Of a DNA stretch of 64,000 nucleotides, positions 7,037 through 15,921 are shown in pieces. How positions within the stretch are numbered: position 1 is the first letter of the stretch; each line of letters begins with the position of its first letter. The notes below the pieces were generated by a model. That model saw only the letters and a list, made by a program, of their open reading frames with translations, ran no database searches and had not been told where the DNA came from. The stretch is from an unidentified eubacterium SCB49 (GTDB taxonomy: Bacteria > Bacteroidota > Bacteroidia > Flavobacteriales > Flavobacteriaceae), in the NCBI GenBank assembly GCA_000170815.1, contig ABCO01000003.1, positions 186,001 through 250,000 of the forward strand. Direction: 5' to 3'. Made by a program: the position numbers and the translations under genes.

Positions 7037-9445
7037 ATGTCTAAAAGAAGAATTAATAAAGTAGCCGTAATAGGTAGCGGAATTATGGGAAGCGGGATCG
7101 CTTGTCACTTTGCAAACATTGGTGTTGAAGTCCTATTATTGGACATCGTACCGCGTGAACTAAACGATAAAGAAAAAGCAAAAGGATTAACCCTTGAAGA
7201 TAAAGTAGTACGTAACCGTATGGTGAATGATGCGCTTACAGCTTCAATAAAATCTAAGCCTGCTCCTTTATATGATGTCGCTTTTGCAAAAAGAATTACT
7301 ACCGGTAACTTAACAGACGATATTGCTAAAGTAAAAGATGTAGATTGGATTATTGAGGTTGTCGTAGAACGTCTTGATATTAAGCAACAAGTTTTTGAAA
7401 ATCTTGAAAAACACAGAACACCAGGTACATTAATTACTTCTAATACTTCTGGTATTCCTATCAAGTTTATGAGTGAAGGTCGTAGTGAAGACTTCCAGAA
7501 ACATTTTTGTGGAACTCACTTCTTTAACCCACCACGTTACTTAAAATTATTCGAAATAATCCCTGGACCAAAAACAAGCCCAGAGGTATTAGACTTCTTT
7601 AATAGTTATGGAGAACAATTTCTAGGTAAAACTACAGTTGTCGCAAAAGATACTCCTGCCTTTATAGGAAACCGTATTGGGATTTTTGGAATTCAAGCGA
7701 TGTTCCACCTTGTAAAAGACATGGGACTTACTGTAGAAGAAGTAGATAAATTAACGGGGCCTGTAATTGGTCGTCCTAAATCTGCAACCTTTCGTACGGT
7801 AGATGTTGTTGGTCTAGACACACTGGTTCACGTTGCCAATGGTATTTATGAAAATGTACCTGATGATGAAGAGCACGAGCTATTTAAATTACCCGATTAT
7901 GTAAACCATTTAATGGAACAAAAATGGTTAGGTAGTAAAAGTGGACAAGGTTTTTATAAAAAATCTAAAAATGCCGAAGGTAAAACCGAAATTTTAGGAC
8001 TTGACCTTGACACATTAGAATACAGACCAGGAAAACGCGCAAAATTTGCTACACTAGAGCTAACAAAAACAGTAGACAATGTAGCAGACCGCTTCCCTAT
8101 TCTAGTGAAAGGTAAAGATAAAGCTGGAGAATTTTACAGAAGAAACTTTGCTGCAATGTTTGCATACGTAACGAAACGTATTCCTGAAATATCTGATGAA
8201 TTATACAAGATAGATGATGCTATGAAAGCAGGATTTGGATGGCAACACGGTCCGTTTGAAATCTGGGATGCTATCGGACTTGACAAAGGATTACAACTTA
8301 TAGCAGATGCAGATAAGACCGCTGCTGCATGGGTTTCAGAAATGAAAGCTGCAGGAGTAGATTCTTTTTATACTGTAAAAGAAGGAGCTACTTATTATTA
8401 TGATATTCCACAAAAGAAACACGTAAAAGTACCGGGGCAAGATGCATTTATCATTTTAGACAACGTTAGAAAAACAACTGAAGTTTTTAGTAATAGCGGT
8501 GTATCGGTTCAAGATCTTGGCGATGGTATATTAAATGTAGAATTCCGTAGTAAGATGAACTCTATTGGAGGTGATGTTCTTACCGGAATAAACAAAGCAA
8601 TAGATTTAGCTGAAAAAAGCTATGATGGTTTAGTCCTAGGAAATCAAGGAGCAAACTTCTCTGTAGGTGCAAATATTGGAATGATATTTATGATGGCGGC
8701 AGAGCAAGAGTATGACGAATTAAATGCTGCTATTAAATATTTTCAAGATACTGTAATGCGTTTACGTTACTCTTCTATCCCAACTGTAATGGCACCGCAC
8801 GGTATGACATTAGGTGGTGGTTGTGAGCTTACATTACACGCAGATCGCGTAGTTGCAGCAGCAGAAAGTTATATTGGTCTTGTAGAGTTTGGTGTAGGTG
8901 TTATACCAGGTGGTGGTGGATCTAAAGAAATGGCATTACGTGCTAGTGATCTATTCCAGAAAGGTGATGTAGAACTTAACGTATTACAAGAACATTTCTT
9001 AACTATTGGTATGGCAAAAGTATCGACGTCTGCACACGAGGCATACGGACTTGACATTTTAAAACCAGGAAAAGATATCGTTGTAGTAAATACAGCTCGC
9101 CAAATTGCAACTGCAAAAGCCGTAGCAAGACAAATGGCAGATATGGGTTATACAAAACCAGCGCCTAGAAATGATGTAAAAGTATTAGGAAAACAAGCAT
9201 TAGGTATGTTTTTAGTAGGAACAGACTCAATGAATGCTAGTAGATACATTAGTGAGCACGATCAAAAAATAGCCAACAAACTTGCTTACGTTATGGCAGG
9301 TGGAGATTTAAGTGAACCTCAATTAGTAAGCGAACAATACTTATTAGACCTAGAGCGCGAAGCATTCTTAAGTTTAACAGGAGAACGCAAAACATTAGAG
9401 CGTTTACAGCATATGTTACAGAAAGGGAAGCCTTTACGTAATTAA
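7037..9445 (+). CDS. fadN: 3-hydroxyacyl-CoA dehydrogenase/enoyl-CoA hydratase (FadN type)
   Basis: An 802-residue bifunctional beta-oxidation enzyme that hydrates enoyl-CoA and oxidises the 3-hydroxyacyl-CoA with NAD. The dehydrogenase comes first: VAVIGSGIMGSGIA is the NAD-binding loop, with FCGTHFFNPP near residue 160 carrying the catalytic His region. The hydratase/crotonase domain follows (about 480-700) with the oxyanion segments GANFSVGANIG and LGGGCELTLHADR and the VEFGVGVIPGGGG active-site loop. This order (dehydrogenase then crotonase) is that of Bacillus FadN (YusL), and opposite to E. coli FadB. It heads an operon in the order fadN-fadA-fadE, the same order as in Bacillus. Confidence 0.93.
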   Translation: MSKRRINKVAVIGSGIMGSGIACHFANIGVEVLLLDIVPRELNDKEKAKGLTLEDKVVRNRMVNDALTASIKSKPAPLYDVAFAKRITTGNLTDDIAKVKDVDWIIEVVVERLDIKQQVFENLEKHRTPGTLITSNTSGIPIKFMSEGRSEDFQKHFCGTHFFNPPRYLKLFEIIPGPKTSPEVLDFFNSYGEQFLGKTTVVAKDTPAFIGNRIGIFGIQAMFHLVKDMGLTVEEVDKLTGPVIGRPKSATFRTVDVVGLDTLVHVANGIYENVPDDEEHELFKLPDYVNHLMEQKWLGSKSGQGFYKKSKNAEGKTEILGLDLDTLEYRPGKRAKFATLELTKTVDNVADRFPILVKGKDKAGEFYRRNFAAMFAYVTKRIPEISDELYKIDDAMKAGFGWQHGPFEIWDAIGLDKGLQLIADADKTAAAWVSEMKAAGVDSFYTVKEGATYYYDIPQKKHVKVPGQDAFIILDNVRKTTEVFSNSGVSVQDLGDGILNVEFRSKMNSIGGDVLTGINKAIDLAEKSYDGLVLGNQGANFSVGANIGMIFMMAAEQEYDELNAAIKYFQDTVMRLRYSSIPTVMAPHGMTLGGGCELTLHADRVVAAAESYIGLVEFGVGVIPGGGGSKEMALRASDLFQKGDVELNVLQEHFLTIGMAKVSTSAHEAYGLDILKPGKDIVVVNTARQIATAKAVARQMADMGYTKPAPRNDVKVLGKQALGMFLVGTDSMNASRYISEHDQKIANKLAYVMAGGDLSEPQLVSEQYLLDLEREAFLSLTGERKTLERLQHMLQKGKPLRN

Positions 9446-9460
9446 CGTTTTGTGGTAATG

Positions 9461-9865
9461 AGTAGTGAGTTTTTAGTATTGAGAAGATGAATAAAGTCGA
9501 AGATTTAATCATTTGGAAGAAAGGGATGGAACTAGCAAAACTAGTTTACAAAATCTCTATTGAATTGCCGAATGATGAAAAATTTGGTTTGAAATCTCAA
9601 ATTAAAAGATGTTCAGTTTCTATACCTTCTAACATTGCAGAAGGTGCAGGAAGAAATTCTAATAAAGAATTTAAATACTTTTTAAGTATTGCGAATGGTT
9701 CAGCTTACGAATTACAAACTCAATTACTCCTAATTGGAGAATTAGAACTAATAGAAGAAGAAAAATTAAAACCATTAATTGAATTATGTATTGAGATTCA
9801 AAAAATGAATTACTCATTTCAAAAGAGACTTTAATCTCACAACTCAATACTAAAAACTCAATACT
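9461..9865 (+). mobile_element. Inverted-repeat-bounded cassette carrying an IVP-family gene
   Basis: The four-helix-bundle gene is bounded on the left by AGTAGTGAGTTTTTAGTATTGAG-like sequence (9461-9483, 23 bp) and on the right by its reverse complement at 9843-9865, with 18 bp perfectly matched and 22 of 23 matched in all. The right arm is partly repeated (CTCAATACT twice). The unit sits neatly between the stop of fadN and the start of fadA. In RNA the arms could pair to a hairpin with the gene in its loop, like the intervening sequences of some 23S rRNA genes. No target-site duplication or transposase is evident. Calling it mobile is an inference. Confidence 0.45.
9487..9834 (+). CDS. Four-helix bundle protein (23S rRNA intervening-sequence protein family)
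   Basis: 115 residues, mostly helical. 'DLIIWKKGMELAKLVYKI' at the N-terminus, 'SQIKRCSVSIPSNIAEGAGR' in the middle and 'EFKYFLSIANGSAYELQTQL' are the hallmark segments of the TIGR02436/PF05635 family, first found encoded within intervening sequences of 23S rRNA genes and related to the Avd protein of diversity-generating retroelements. Function of free-standing members is not established; a nucleic-acid-binding role is suspected because of the basic surface. It begins 3 bp after the left inverted repeat and lies between fadN and fadA, where a beta-oxidation role is unlikely. Confidence 0.88.
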   Translation: MNKVEDLIIWKKGMELAKLVYKISIELPNDEKFGLKSQIKRCSVSIPSNIAEGAGRNSNKEFKYFLSIANGSAYELQTQLLLIGELELIEEEKLKPLIELCIEIQKMNYSFQKRL

Positions 9866-9872
9866 AAATATT

Positions 9873-11063
9873 ATGAAAACAGCATATATAGTAAAAGCAT
9901 ACAGAACTGCGGTAGGAAAAGCAGGTAAAGGAGTATTTCGTTTTAAAAGAGCCGATGAGCTTGCTGCCGAAACGATACAACATTTAATGAAGGAGCTACC
10001 TAACCTAGATCCTAAACGAATAGACGACGTAATCGTAGGTAACGCAATGCCAGAAGGTTCGCAAGGGTTAAACGTAGCGAGAATAATCTCTTTAATGGGC
10101 TTAGACGTTGTTGATGTTCCTGGTGTTACCGTAAACCGTTTCTGTTCTTCAGGACTAGAAACAATAGGTATGGCAGTTGCAAAAATACAAACAGGTATGG
10201 CAGATTGTATTCTAGCCGGTGGTGCAGAATCTATGTCTAGCGTACCTATGACAGGGTTTAAACCAGAATTAAACTATGACTTAGTAAAAGCAGGTCACGA
10301 AGATTACTACTGGGGAATGGGTAATACAGCAGAAGCTGTTGCAGATCAGTTTAATGTGTCGCGTGCAGAACAAGATGAATTTGCTTTTAACAGTCACATG
10401 AAAGCATTAAAAGCTTTAGACGCTAATCGTTTTCAAGACCAGATTGTACCTATAGAAGTTGAAGAAACTTTTTTAAATGGAGCTGGTAAAAAAGAAGTTA
10501 GAAAATATACCGTAAATAAAGACGAGGGACCTCGTAGAGGAACTTCTGTAGAAGCACTTGCAAGACTACGTCCTGTATTTGCTGCTAATGGTAGTGTAAC
10601 CGCAGGTAACTCTTCGCAAACAAGTGACGGAGCTGCTTTTGTAATGGTAATGAGTGAAGAAATGGTAAAAGAATTAAACCTTGAACCAATTGCAAGAATG
10701 GTAAGTTATGCGGCTATGGGTGTAGAACCAAGAATTATGGGAATCGGTCCTGTTGCAGCTGTGCCAAAAGCACTTAAGCAAGGTGGATTAACACTAAACG
10801 ATATTAAACTAATTGAGTTAAACGAAGCTTTTGCATCACAATCTGTGGCAGTAATCAAAGAACTAGGTCTTAACCAAGATATCGTAAACCCTAATGGAGG
10901 AGCAATAGCTTTAGGTCACCCACTTGGTTGTACAGGGGCAAAACTTTCGGTACAACTTTTTGACGAAATGAGAAAACAAAATATGCAAGGACAACACGGA
11001 TTAGTAACTATGTGTGTAGGTACTGGACAAGGAGCAGCCGGAGTATTTGAATTCTTAAAATAG
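9873..11063 (+). CDS. fadA: Acetyl-CoA C-acyltransferase (3-ketoacyl-CoA thiolase)
   Basis: A 396-residue thiolase that cleaves 3-ketoacyl-CoA with CoA to acetyl-CoA and a shortened acyl-CoA. The nucleophile is C91 in VNRFCSSGLET; H349 lies in ALGHPLGCTGAK and the second catalytic Cys is C381 in MCVGTGQG. Length is usual for the family. It follows the four-helix-bundle gene by 38 bp and is the second enzyme of the fad operon. Acetoacetyl-CoA thiolase activity is possible, but the operon partners favour fatty-acid degradation. Confidence 0.95.
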   Translation: MKTAYIVKAYRTAVGKAGKGVFRFKRADELAAETIQHLMKELPNLDPKRIDDVIVGNAMPEGSQGLNVARIISLMGLDVVDVPGVTVNRFCSSGLETIGMAVAKIQTGMADCILAGGAESMSSVPMTGFKPELNYDLVKAGHEDYYWGMGNTAEAVADQFNVSRAEQDEFAFNSHMKALKALDANRFQDQIVPIEVEETFLNGAGKKEVRKYTVNKDEGPRRGTSVEALARLRPVFAANGSVTAGNSSQTSDGAAFVMVMSEEMVKELNLEPIARMVSYAAMGVEPRIMGIGPVAAVPKALKQGGLTLNDIKLIELNEAFASQSVAVIKELGLNQDIVNPNGGAIALGHPLGCTGAKLSVQLFDEMRKQNMQGQHGLVTMCVGTGQGAAGVFEFLK

Positions 11064-11185
11064 TAGTGAGTTGTTAGTTTTTAGTATTGAGACTAACAAG
11101 ATCATTTAAGTATAAATAAAAATAAAATAATGAGAATTTGATTTTAAATTTAAACTCAATACTCATTACTAAACACTAATAACTA
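11062..11185. repeat. ORF-less relative of the inverted-repeat element, between fadA and fadE
   Basis: Left arm at 11062-11091 (AGTAGTGAGTTGTTAGTTTT then TAGTATTGAG) and right arm at 11155-11185 (CTCAATACTCATTACTAAAC then ACTAATAACTA) are imperfect reverse complements and share AGTAGTGAGTT/TTTTTAGTATTGAG with the arms of the cassette at 9461-9865. About 60 bp of AT-rich DNA without an ORF separate them. This looks like a deletion remnant, or an empty form, of the same element. Confidence 0.5.
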
Positions 11186-11190
11186 GTATA

Positions 11191-12996
11191 ATGGCAACAG
11201 AAGAAACAAAAGACATCCTAAGAGGAGGTCAATTTTTAGTAAAAGAAACCGCTTGCGAAGATATCTTCACACCAGAAGATTTTAGCGAAGAGCAAAAGAT
11301 GATGAAAGAAGCGGTAACAGAATTTAATGACCGTGAGATTGTAGCAAATAGAGATCGTTTTGAAGCAAAAGATTATGCGCTTACCGAAGAAACAATGCGT
11401 AAAGCTGGTGAATTAGGTTTTTTAAGCGTTGCAGTACCTGAAGACTTAGGTGGTTTAGGTATGGGCTTTGTCTCAACCGTATTAACTTGTGATTACATTT
11501 CAAGTGGTACTGGCTCCTTCTCTACTGCTTTTGGAGCACATACAGGAATTGGTACCATGCCAATTACACTTTACGGAAATGACGAACAAAAGAAAAAGTA
11601 CGTTCCTAAATTAGCTAGCGGTGAGTGGTTTGGAGCATATTGCTTGACAGAACCTGGTGCAGGTAGTGATGCAAATAGTGGAAAAACAAAAGCCGTTCTT
11701 TCTGAAGACGGAAAACACTATTTAATTAGTGGACAAAAAATGTGGATTTCAAACGCAGGTTTTTGTGATGTAATGATCGTATTTGCTCGTATTGGTGATG
11801 ATAAGAACATTACAGGTTTTATCGTTGAAAACGATGCTAGTAATGGGATCTCAATGGGTGAAGAAGAACACAAACTAGGTATTAGAGCTTCTTCTACACG
11901 TCAAGTATTCTTTAACGACACCAAAGTACCTGTAGATAATATGCTTGCTGGTCGTGGTGAAGGTTTTAAAATTGCCATGAATGCATTAAACGTAGGTCGT
12001 ATCAAATTAGCAGCAGCTTGTTTAGATTCACAACGTCGTGTAACTTCTGAGGCTGCAAAATATGCTAATGAGCGTATTCAGTTTAAAACGCCTATCGCAA
12101 GTTTTGGTGCTATCAAATTAAAATTAGCCGAAATGGCAACCTCAGCCTATGTAGGTGAAAGTGCAACATACAGAGCAGCAAAAAATATTGAAGATCGTAT
12201 TAACTTACGTATTGCTGCTGGTAACTCACACCAAGAAGCAGAATTAAAAGGAGTTGAAGAGTATGCAATTGAATGCTCTATCTTAAAGGTAGCGGTTTCA
12301 GAAGACATCCAAAACTGTGCTGATGAGGGTATCCAAATCTTTGGAGGAATGGGCTTTAGTGAAGACACACCAATGGAAGCTGCTTGGAGAGATGCACGTA
12401 TTGCTCGTATCTACGAAGGTACAAACGAGATTAACCGTATGCTAGCTGTAGGAATGCTTGTTAAAAAAGCAATGAAAGGTCACGTAGATCTTTTAGGACC
12501 TGCACAAGCGGTTGCAACAGAGCTTACCTCTATCCCTTCTTTTGAAACTCCAGACTTTAGTGAATTGTTTGCAGAAGAAAAAGATATGATTAAGAAACTT
12601 AAAAAAGTATTCTTAATGGTAGCAGGTAGTGCAGCTCAAAAATATGGAGATAAGTTAGAACAACACCAGCAAACATTAATGGCTGCTGCAGATATTCTAA
12701 TAGAAATCTATATGGCAGAAAGTGCTATTTTACGTACAGAGAAAAATGCAAAACGTTCTGGAGAAGATTCTCAAGAAATACAGATTGCAATGACTAAGTT
12801 ATACCTATACCACGCAGTTGATATTATTTCTGTAAAAGCAAAAGAATCTATTATCTCTTTTGCCGAAGGTGATGAACAACGTATGATGTTAATGGGACTT
12901 AAACGTTTTACTAAATATCAAAACATGCCTAACATAGGTACGTTACGTAAAGTAATTGCAGAGAAAGTTTCTGCTGAAGGAAAATATTCTTTCTAG
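11191..12996 (+). CDS. fadE: Acyl-CoA dehydrogenase (FadE type)
   Basis: A 601-residue FAD enzyme for the first step of beta-oxidation. The segment 'AYCLTEPGAGSDANS' and 'WISNAGFCDVMIVFAR' are the two acyl-CoA dehydrogenase signatures; the catalytic base is E409 in IYEGTNEINR, the position of Glu376 of medium-chain enzymes. A C-terminal extension of about 170 residues beyond the usual 380-400-residue core is shared with Bacillus FadE (YusJ) and VLCAD-like enzymes and probably supports a preference for long chains. It is last in the fad operon and is followed by a strong terminator. Confidence 0.95.
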   Translation: MATEETKDILRGGQFLVKETACEDIFTPEDFSEEQKMMKEAVTEFNDREIVANRDRFEAKDYALTEETMRKAGELGFLSVAVPEDLGGLGMGFVSTVLTCDYISSGTGSFSTAFGAHTGIGTMPITLYGNDEQKKKYVPKLASGEWFGAYCLTEPGAGSDANSGKTKAVLSEDGKHYLISGQKMWISNAGFCDVMIVFARIGDDKNITGFIVENDASNGISMGEEEHKLGIRASSTRQVFFNDTKVPVDNMLAGRGEGFKIAMNALNVGRIKLAAACLDSQRRVTSEAAKYANERIQFKTPIASFGAIKLKLAEMATSAYVGESATYRAAKNIEDRINLRIAAGNSHQEAELKGVEEYAIECSILKVAVSEDIQNCADEGIQIFGGMGFSEDTPMEAAWRDARIARIYEGTNEINRMLAVGMLVKKAMKGHVDLLGPAQAVATELTSIPSFETPDFSELFAEEKDMIKKLKKVFLMVAGSAAQKYGDKLEQHQQTLMAAADILIEIYMAESAILRTEKNAKRSGEDSQEIQIAMTKLYLYHAVDIISVKAKESIISFAEGDEQRMMLMGLKRFTKYQNMPNIGTLRKVIAEKVSAEGKYSF

Positions 12997-13307
12997 TAGT
13001 ACTTCGGAAATACTAATTATATTAAACCGCCTAAAAGTTTTATACTATTGGGCGGTTTTTATATGCTATCTATTTAAAAATAAACAATGAATATTATATT
13101 GATTATTTTTAATTTAAATTGCAAGTTGTTATAAAAAATTCTTCGTTTTGATTCCTGTGTTAATTTTTAAGCATTTTTTTCTCCAGTTTAAACAACCAGT
13201 GAAATAGCATTAACTGATACTAATAATCTTATAGAACGTTTTTTATAAAAGTTGAAGAAATGCCCCTATTTGGTATTTCAATAAACAAAAAAGATTTTAG
13301 TTGACTA
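12997..13307. other. Intergenic region after the fad operon
   Basis: 311 bp without a gene. It holds the fad-operon terminator near its left end, then AT-rich sequence that must contain the promoter for the plug-domain gene at 13308. No convincing TAnnTTTG box was found. Confidence 0.6.
13024..13060 (+). terminator. Rho-independent terminator of the fad operon
   Basis: AAACCGCC pairs with GGGCGGTTT across an 18-bp loop and is followed by a T-run. It lies 28 bp after the fadE stop. Confidence 0.85.
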
Positions 13308-15803
13308 ATGAAAATTAAAAAAACAATACCCTTACTCGCTTTATTTATAGTTTGCCTTTCGTTTACTGTAAAAGAAATCGACTCCCTTAAATCACTGATA
13401 AGCTATAAATTAGACAAATACGCCAAAGATAGTTTTCCAGAAAAAATTTACATTCACACAGACAAACCCTACTATACAGCAGGCGAAACAATATGGTTTA
13501 GCAGCTATCTCGTTAATGGTATTACACATACCGTTTCTGAAAAAAGCTATGTAATTTATGTAGAATTAATTAATGAAAAAGACAGTGTTTTTGAACAACG
13601 TAAACTGTTTACCGAAGACCTAAGTGTCGCTGGAGACATTGAGCTACCTGCAGATTTAAAAGAAGGAGACTATTTATTACGTGGATATACAAACTATATG
13701 CGTAATCAGGGAAATGAGTATTTCTTTAAGAAAAATATTAAAGTTTACGACTCGACAATTCCTGAATTTGAAGCTCAAGAAACCCTAAATAACGAAACTA
13801 CAGTTTTAGAAGAAGTCAAGCAAAATCTAATAAGTCCCGATATTGGTTTTTATCCAGAAGGAGGATATCTAGTTAATGGAATTTCTTCTAGAGTTGCGAT
13901 AAAAGTTGAAGGACAAAACAAAAGTTCTAATAGCTTAAAAGGCTTTATTGTAGATAACAATAATACTAAAATAACAGATTTTTCAACCTTTGAGTTTGGT
14001 CTAGGGTCCTGCTATTTAAAACCAGAATTAGGAAAAACATATAGTGCGATTATCACAATTGACAATAAAGAAATTGAATACCCCTTACCTAGCGCCTTAC
14101 TCAATGGATACGTACTAAAAACTTCAATAAACAAAGATCACGTAAATGTCGAAATTACGACTAAAAACAAAGAAGGTTTAAAAGATTTATTAATTATTGG
14201 CCATCAAAGAGGTACCATGGCTTTCGATTATATTGAAAAAAGAAATTTAAAATCTACATTGGTTAAAATCCCTAAAACAGAACTAAATGAAGGAGTTTTA
14301 GAAATCACTCTTTTTAATGCATCAAAAAAACCAGTGGCAGAACGATTGGTTTTTATAAACAAAAATCAAGAAGCCCCAATTGTTACTATTCAAAGTGATA
14401 AAACGCAAATATCTCCAAGAGAAAAAGTAACTTTAGCTATAGATGTAAAAGATGTTACTAATCAAATAATACCGAGTACAATGTCGGTATCGATTACAGA
14501 TACCTCAACCATTACACTTGATGAAAATGCCGAAAACATTAAAACGTGGCTCTTATTAAACTCAGATCTTAAAGGAAAAATAATGTCTCCTAACTACTTC
14601 TTTACTGAAAATGAAGAAGTAAAAAAACAATATCTATTAGACCTCACAATGATGACTCATGGATGGAGAAGATTTAAGTGGCAAGAATTTTTAGAAAAAG
14701 AACCTCTACAAAAATTTGATCCAGAAACAGGAATTTACATTAAAGGAAATACCCTTAGTACTATAAAACCCTATTTAAATAAAGAGACAACCACCAAACT
14801 CACATTTAAATACGAAGGTATGTATCAAGAAACAAAGCAAACGGATCATAATGGTGTTTTCTCTTACGGCCCTTTTGTCTATAATGATAGTATTGATGTG
14901 ATTATTCAAGCTACAGAAACTTCTTTTTTAGATACAACTGAAAAAAACTTAAATACACGAATAAATATTAAACCGTCAATAGATATTCCTAAAATAATAC
15001 GAGAACCAAAAAGTGAAACCGTATTCATTAAAAAAGATAATATCACTGCTTATAAAAAAGCATCTTTAAAGACTATTGAATCAAATTATAAATTTGACAA
15101 TGATAGAGAAGTTCTAGACGAAGTTTTTCTTGAAGGAAAAGTAAAAACAAAAGAAGAAATTAAAGATGAAATACGCAATAAGCGAACAAAACACTTTAAA
15201 CCCACGCACAGAATTGTTGTAGACGACGAAAGAATAACGGGTTCTCCAGATATGTTATCATTATTACTTAATATTCCGCAACTTAAAATAGAACGTGGTA
15301 ATATAGGAGGTGCTACAGATTATAACATTCATATAGCGGGAGGTCAACCCCTATTGCTTTTAGATAATATTCCAGTAGATGTTCAAACAATATTAAGTTT
15401 ACACAAAGACACTATAGATTTTATTGATGTTTTAAGAGGTTCAGATGCTGTTCGCTACCCCTTAGAAGTTTATGGTGTTGTTGCTGTTTTTACTAAAAGA
15501 GGATCTAGAGATCATACCATTTTGAAAAATGAAAGGTTTGGTACTTTACAATTTAAAAATCCTGGATTTTATAGTGCAAAAGAATTTTATGCTCCAGATT
15601 ATAAGAGCAAATCATTTAATCATGACCGAGATGATTTTAGATCTACCATACATTGGGAACCTAAATTACTCATCGGAGATAAAACGAGTTCAGAAATTTC
15701 ATTTTACTCCAGTGATTTAAAAGGTCCTTATATAGTAGAAATAGAAGGAATTACACACCAAGGGGTTCCTTTTTATAAAACCGCAGCTTTATTTGTAGAA
15801 TAG
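13308..15803 (+). CDS. Secreted MG2-like protein with TonB plug domain
   Basis: An 831-residue exported protein. The signal peptide (IPLLALFIVCLSF) is followed by 'EKIYIHTDKPYYTAGETIWF', the macroglobulin MG2-like domain found in many Bacteroidota surface proteins, then several beta-sandwich stretches. Near residues 655-735, 'ITGSPDMLSLLLNIPQLKIERG' (described in part) and 'VDVQTILSLHKDTIDFIDVLRGSDAVRYP' region resemble a TonB-receptor plug domain, yet no beta-barrel follows: the protein ends about 100 residues later. It is therefore not a transporter by itself and may act at the periplasmic face of the outer membrane. Function unknown. It is monocistronic and convergent with the beta-helix gene. 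Confidence 0.75.
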   Translation: MKIKKTIPLLALFIVCLSFTVKEIDSLKSLISYKLDKYAKDSFPEKIYIHTDKPYYTAGETIWFSSYLVNGITHTVSEKSYVIYVELINEKDSVFEQRKLFTEDLSVAGDIELPADLKEGDYLLRGYTNYMRNQGNEYFFKKNIKVYDSTIPEFEAQETLNNETTVLEEVKQNLISPDIGFYPEGGYLVNGISSRVAIKVEGQNKSSNSLKGFIVDNNNTKITDFSTFEFGLGSCYLKPELGKTYSAIITIDNKEIEYPLPSALLNGYVLKTSINKDHVNVEITTKNKEGLKDLLIIGHQRGTMAFDYIEKRNLKSTLVKIPKTELNEGVLEITLFNASKKPVAERLVFINKNQEAPIVTIQSDKTQISPREKVTLAIDVKDVTNQIIPSTMSVSITDTSTITLDENAENIKTWLLLNSDLKGKIMSPNYFFTENEEVKKQYLLDLTMMTHGWRRFKWQEFLEKEPLQKFDPETGIYIKGNTLSTIKPYLNKETTTKLTFKYEGMYQETKQTDHNGVFSYGPFVYNDSIDVIIQATETSFLDTTEKNLNTRINIKPSIDIPKIIREPKSETVFIKKDNITAYKKASLKTIESNYKFDNDREVLDEVFLEGKVKTKEEIKDEIRNKRTKHFKPTHRIVVDDERITGSPDMLSLLLNIPQLKIERGNIGGATDYNIHIAGGQPLLLLDNIPVDVQTILSLHKDTIDFIDVLRGSDAVRYPLEVYGVVAVFTKRGSRDHTILKNERFGTLQFKNPGFYSAKEFYAPDYKSKSFNHDRDDFRSTIHWEPKLLIGDKTSSEISFYSSDLKGPYIVEIEGITHQGVPFYKTAALFVE

Positions 15804-15857
15804 TGATTTATTTGGTTACTGAAATTTTATAAAGATTTATACTTCAGATAACATAAA

Positions 15858-15895
15858 AAAAATCCCAGTAATGAATAATCATTACTGGGATTTTT
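15858..15895. terminator. Bidirectional terminator, perfect 17-bp stem
   Basis: AAAAATCCCAGTAATGA (15858-15874) pairs perfectly with its reverse complement at 15879-15895 around the loop ATAA. It is flanked by A and T runs and lies between two convergent genes, so it serves both. Confidence 0.9.
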
Positions 15896-15921
15896 AAGTT
15901 TATTAAATCATTAGCTATTAC

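Noticed and set aside
6459..13060. fad operon as recent lateral gain from Bacillus
   Set aside because: Only the gene order is shared; base composition and codon style match the rest of the window.
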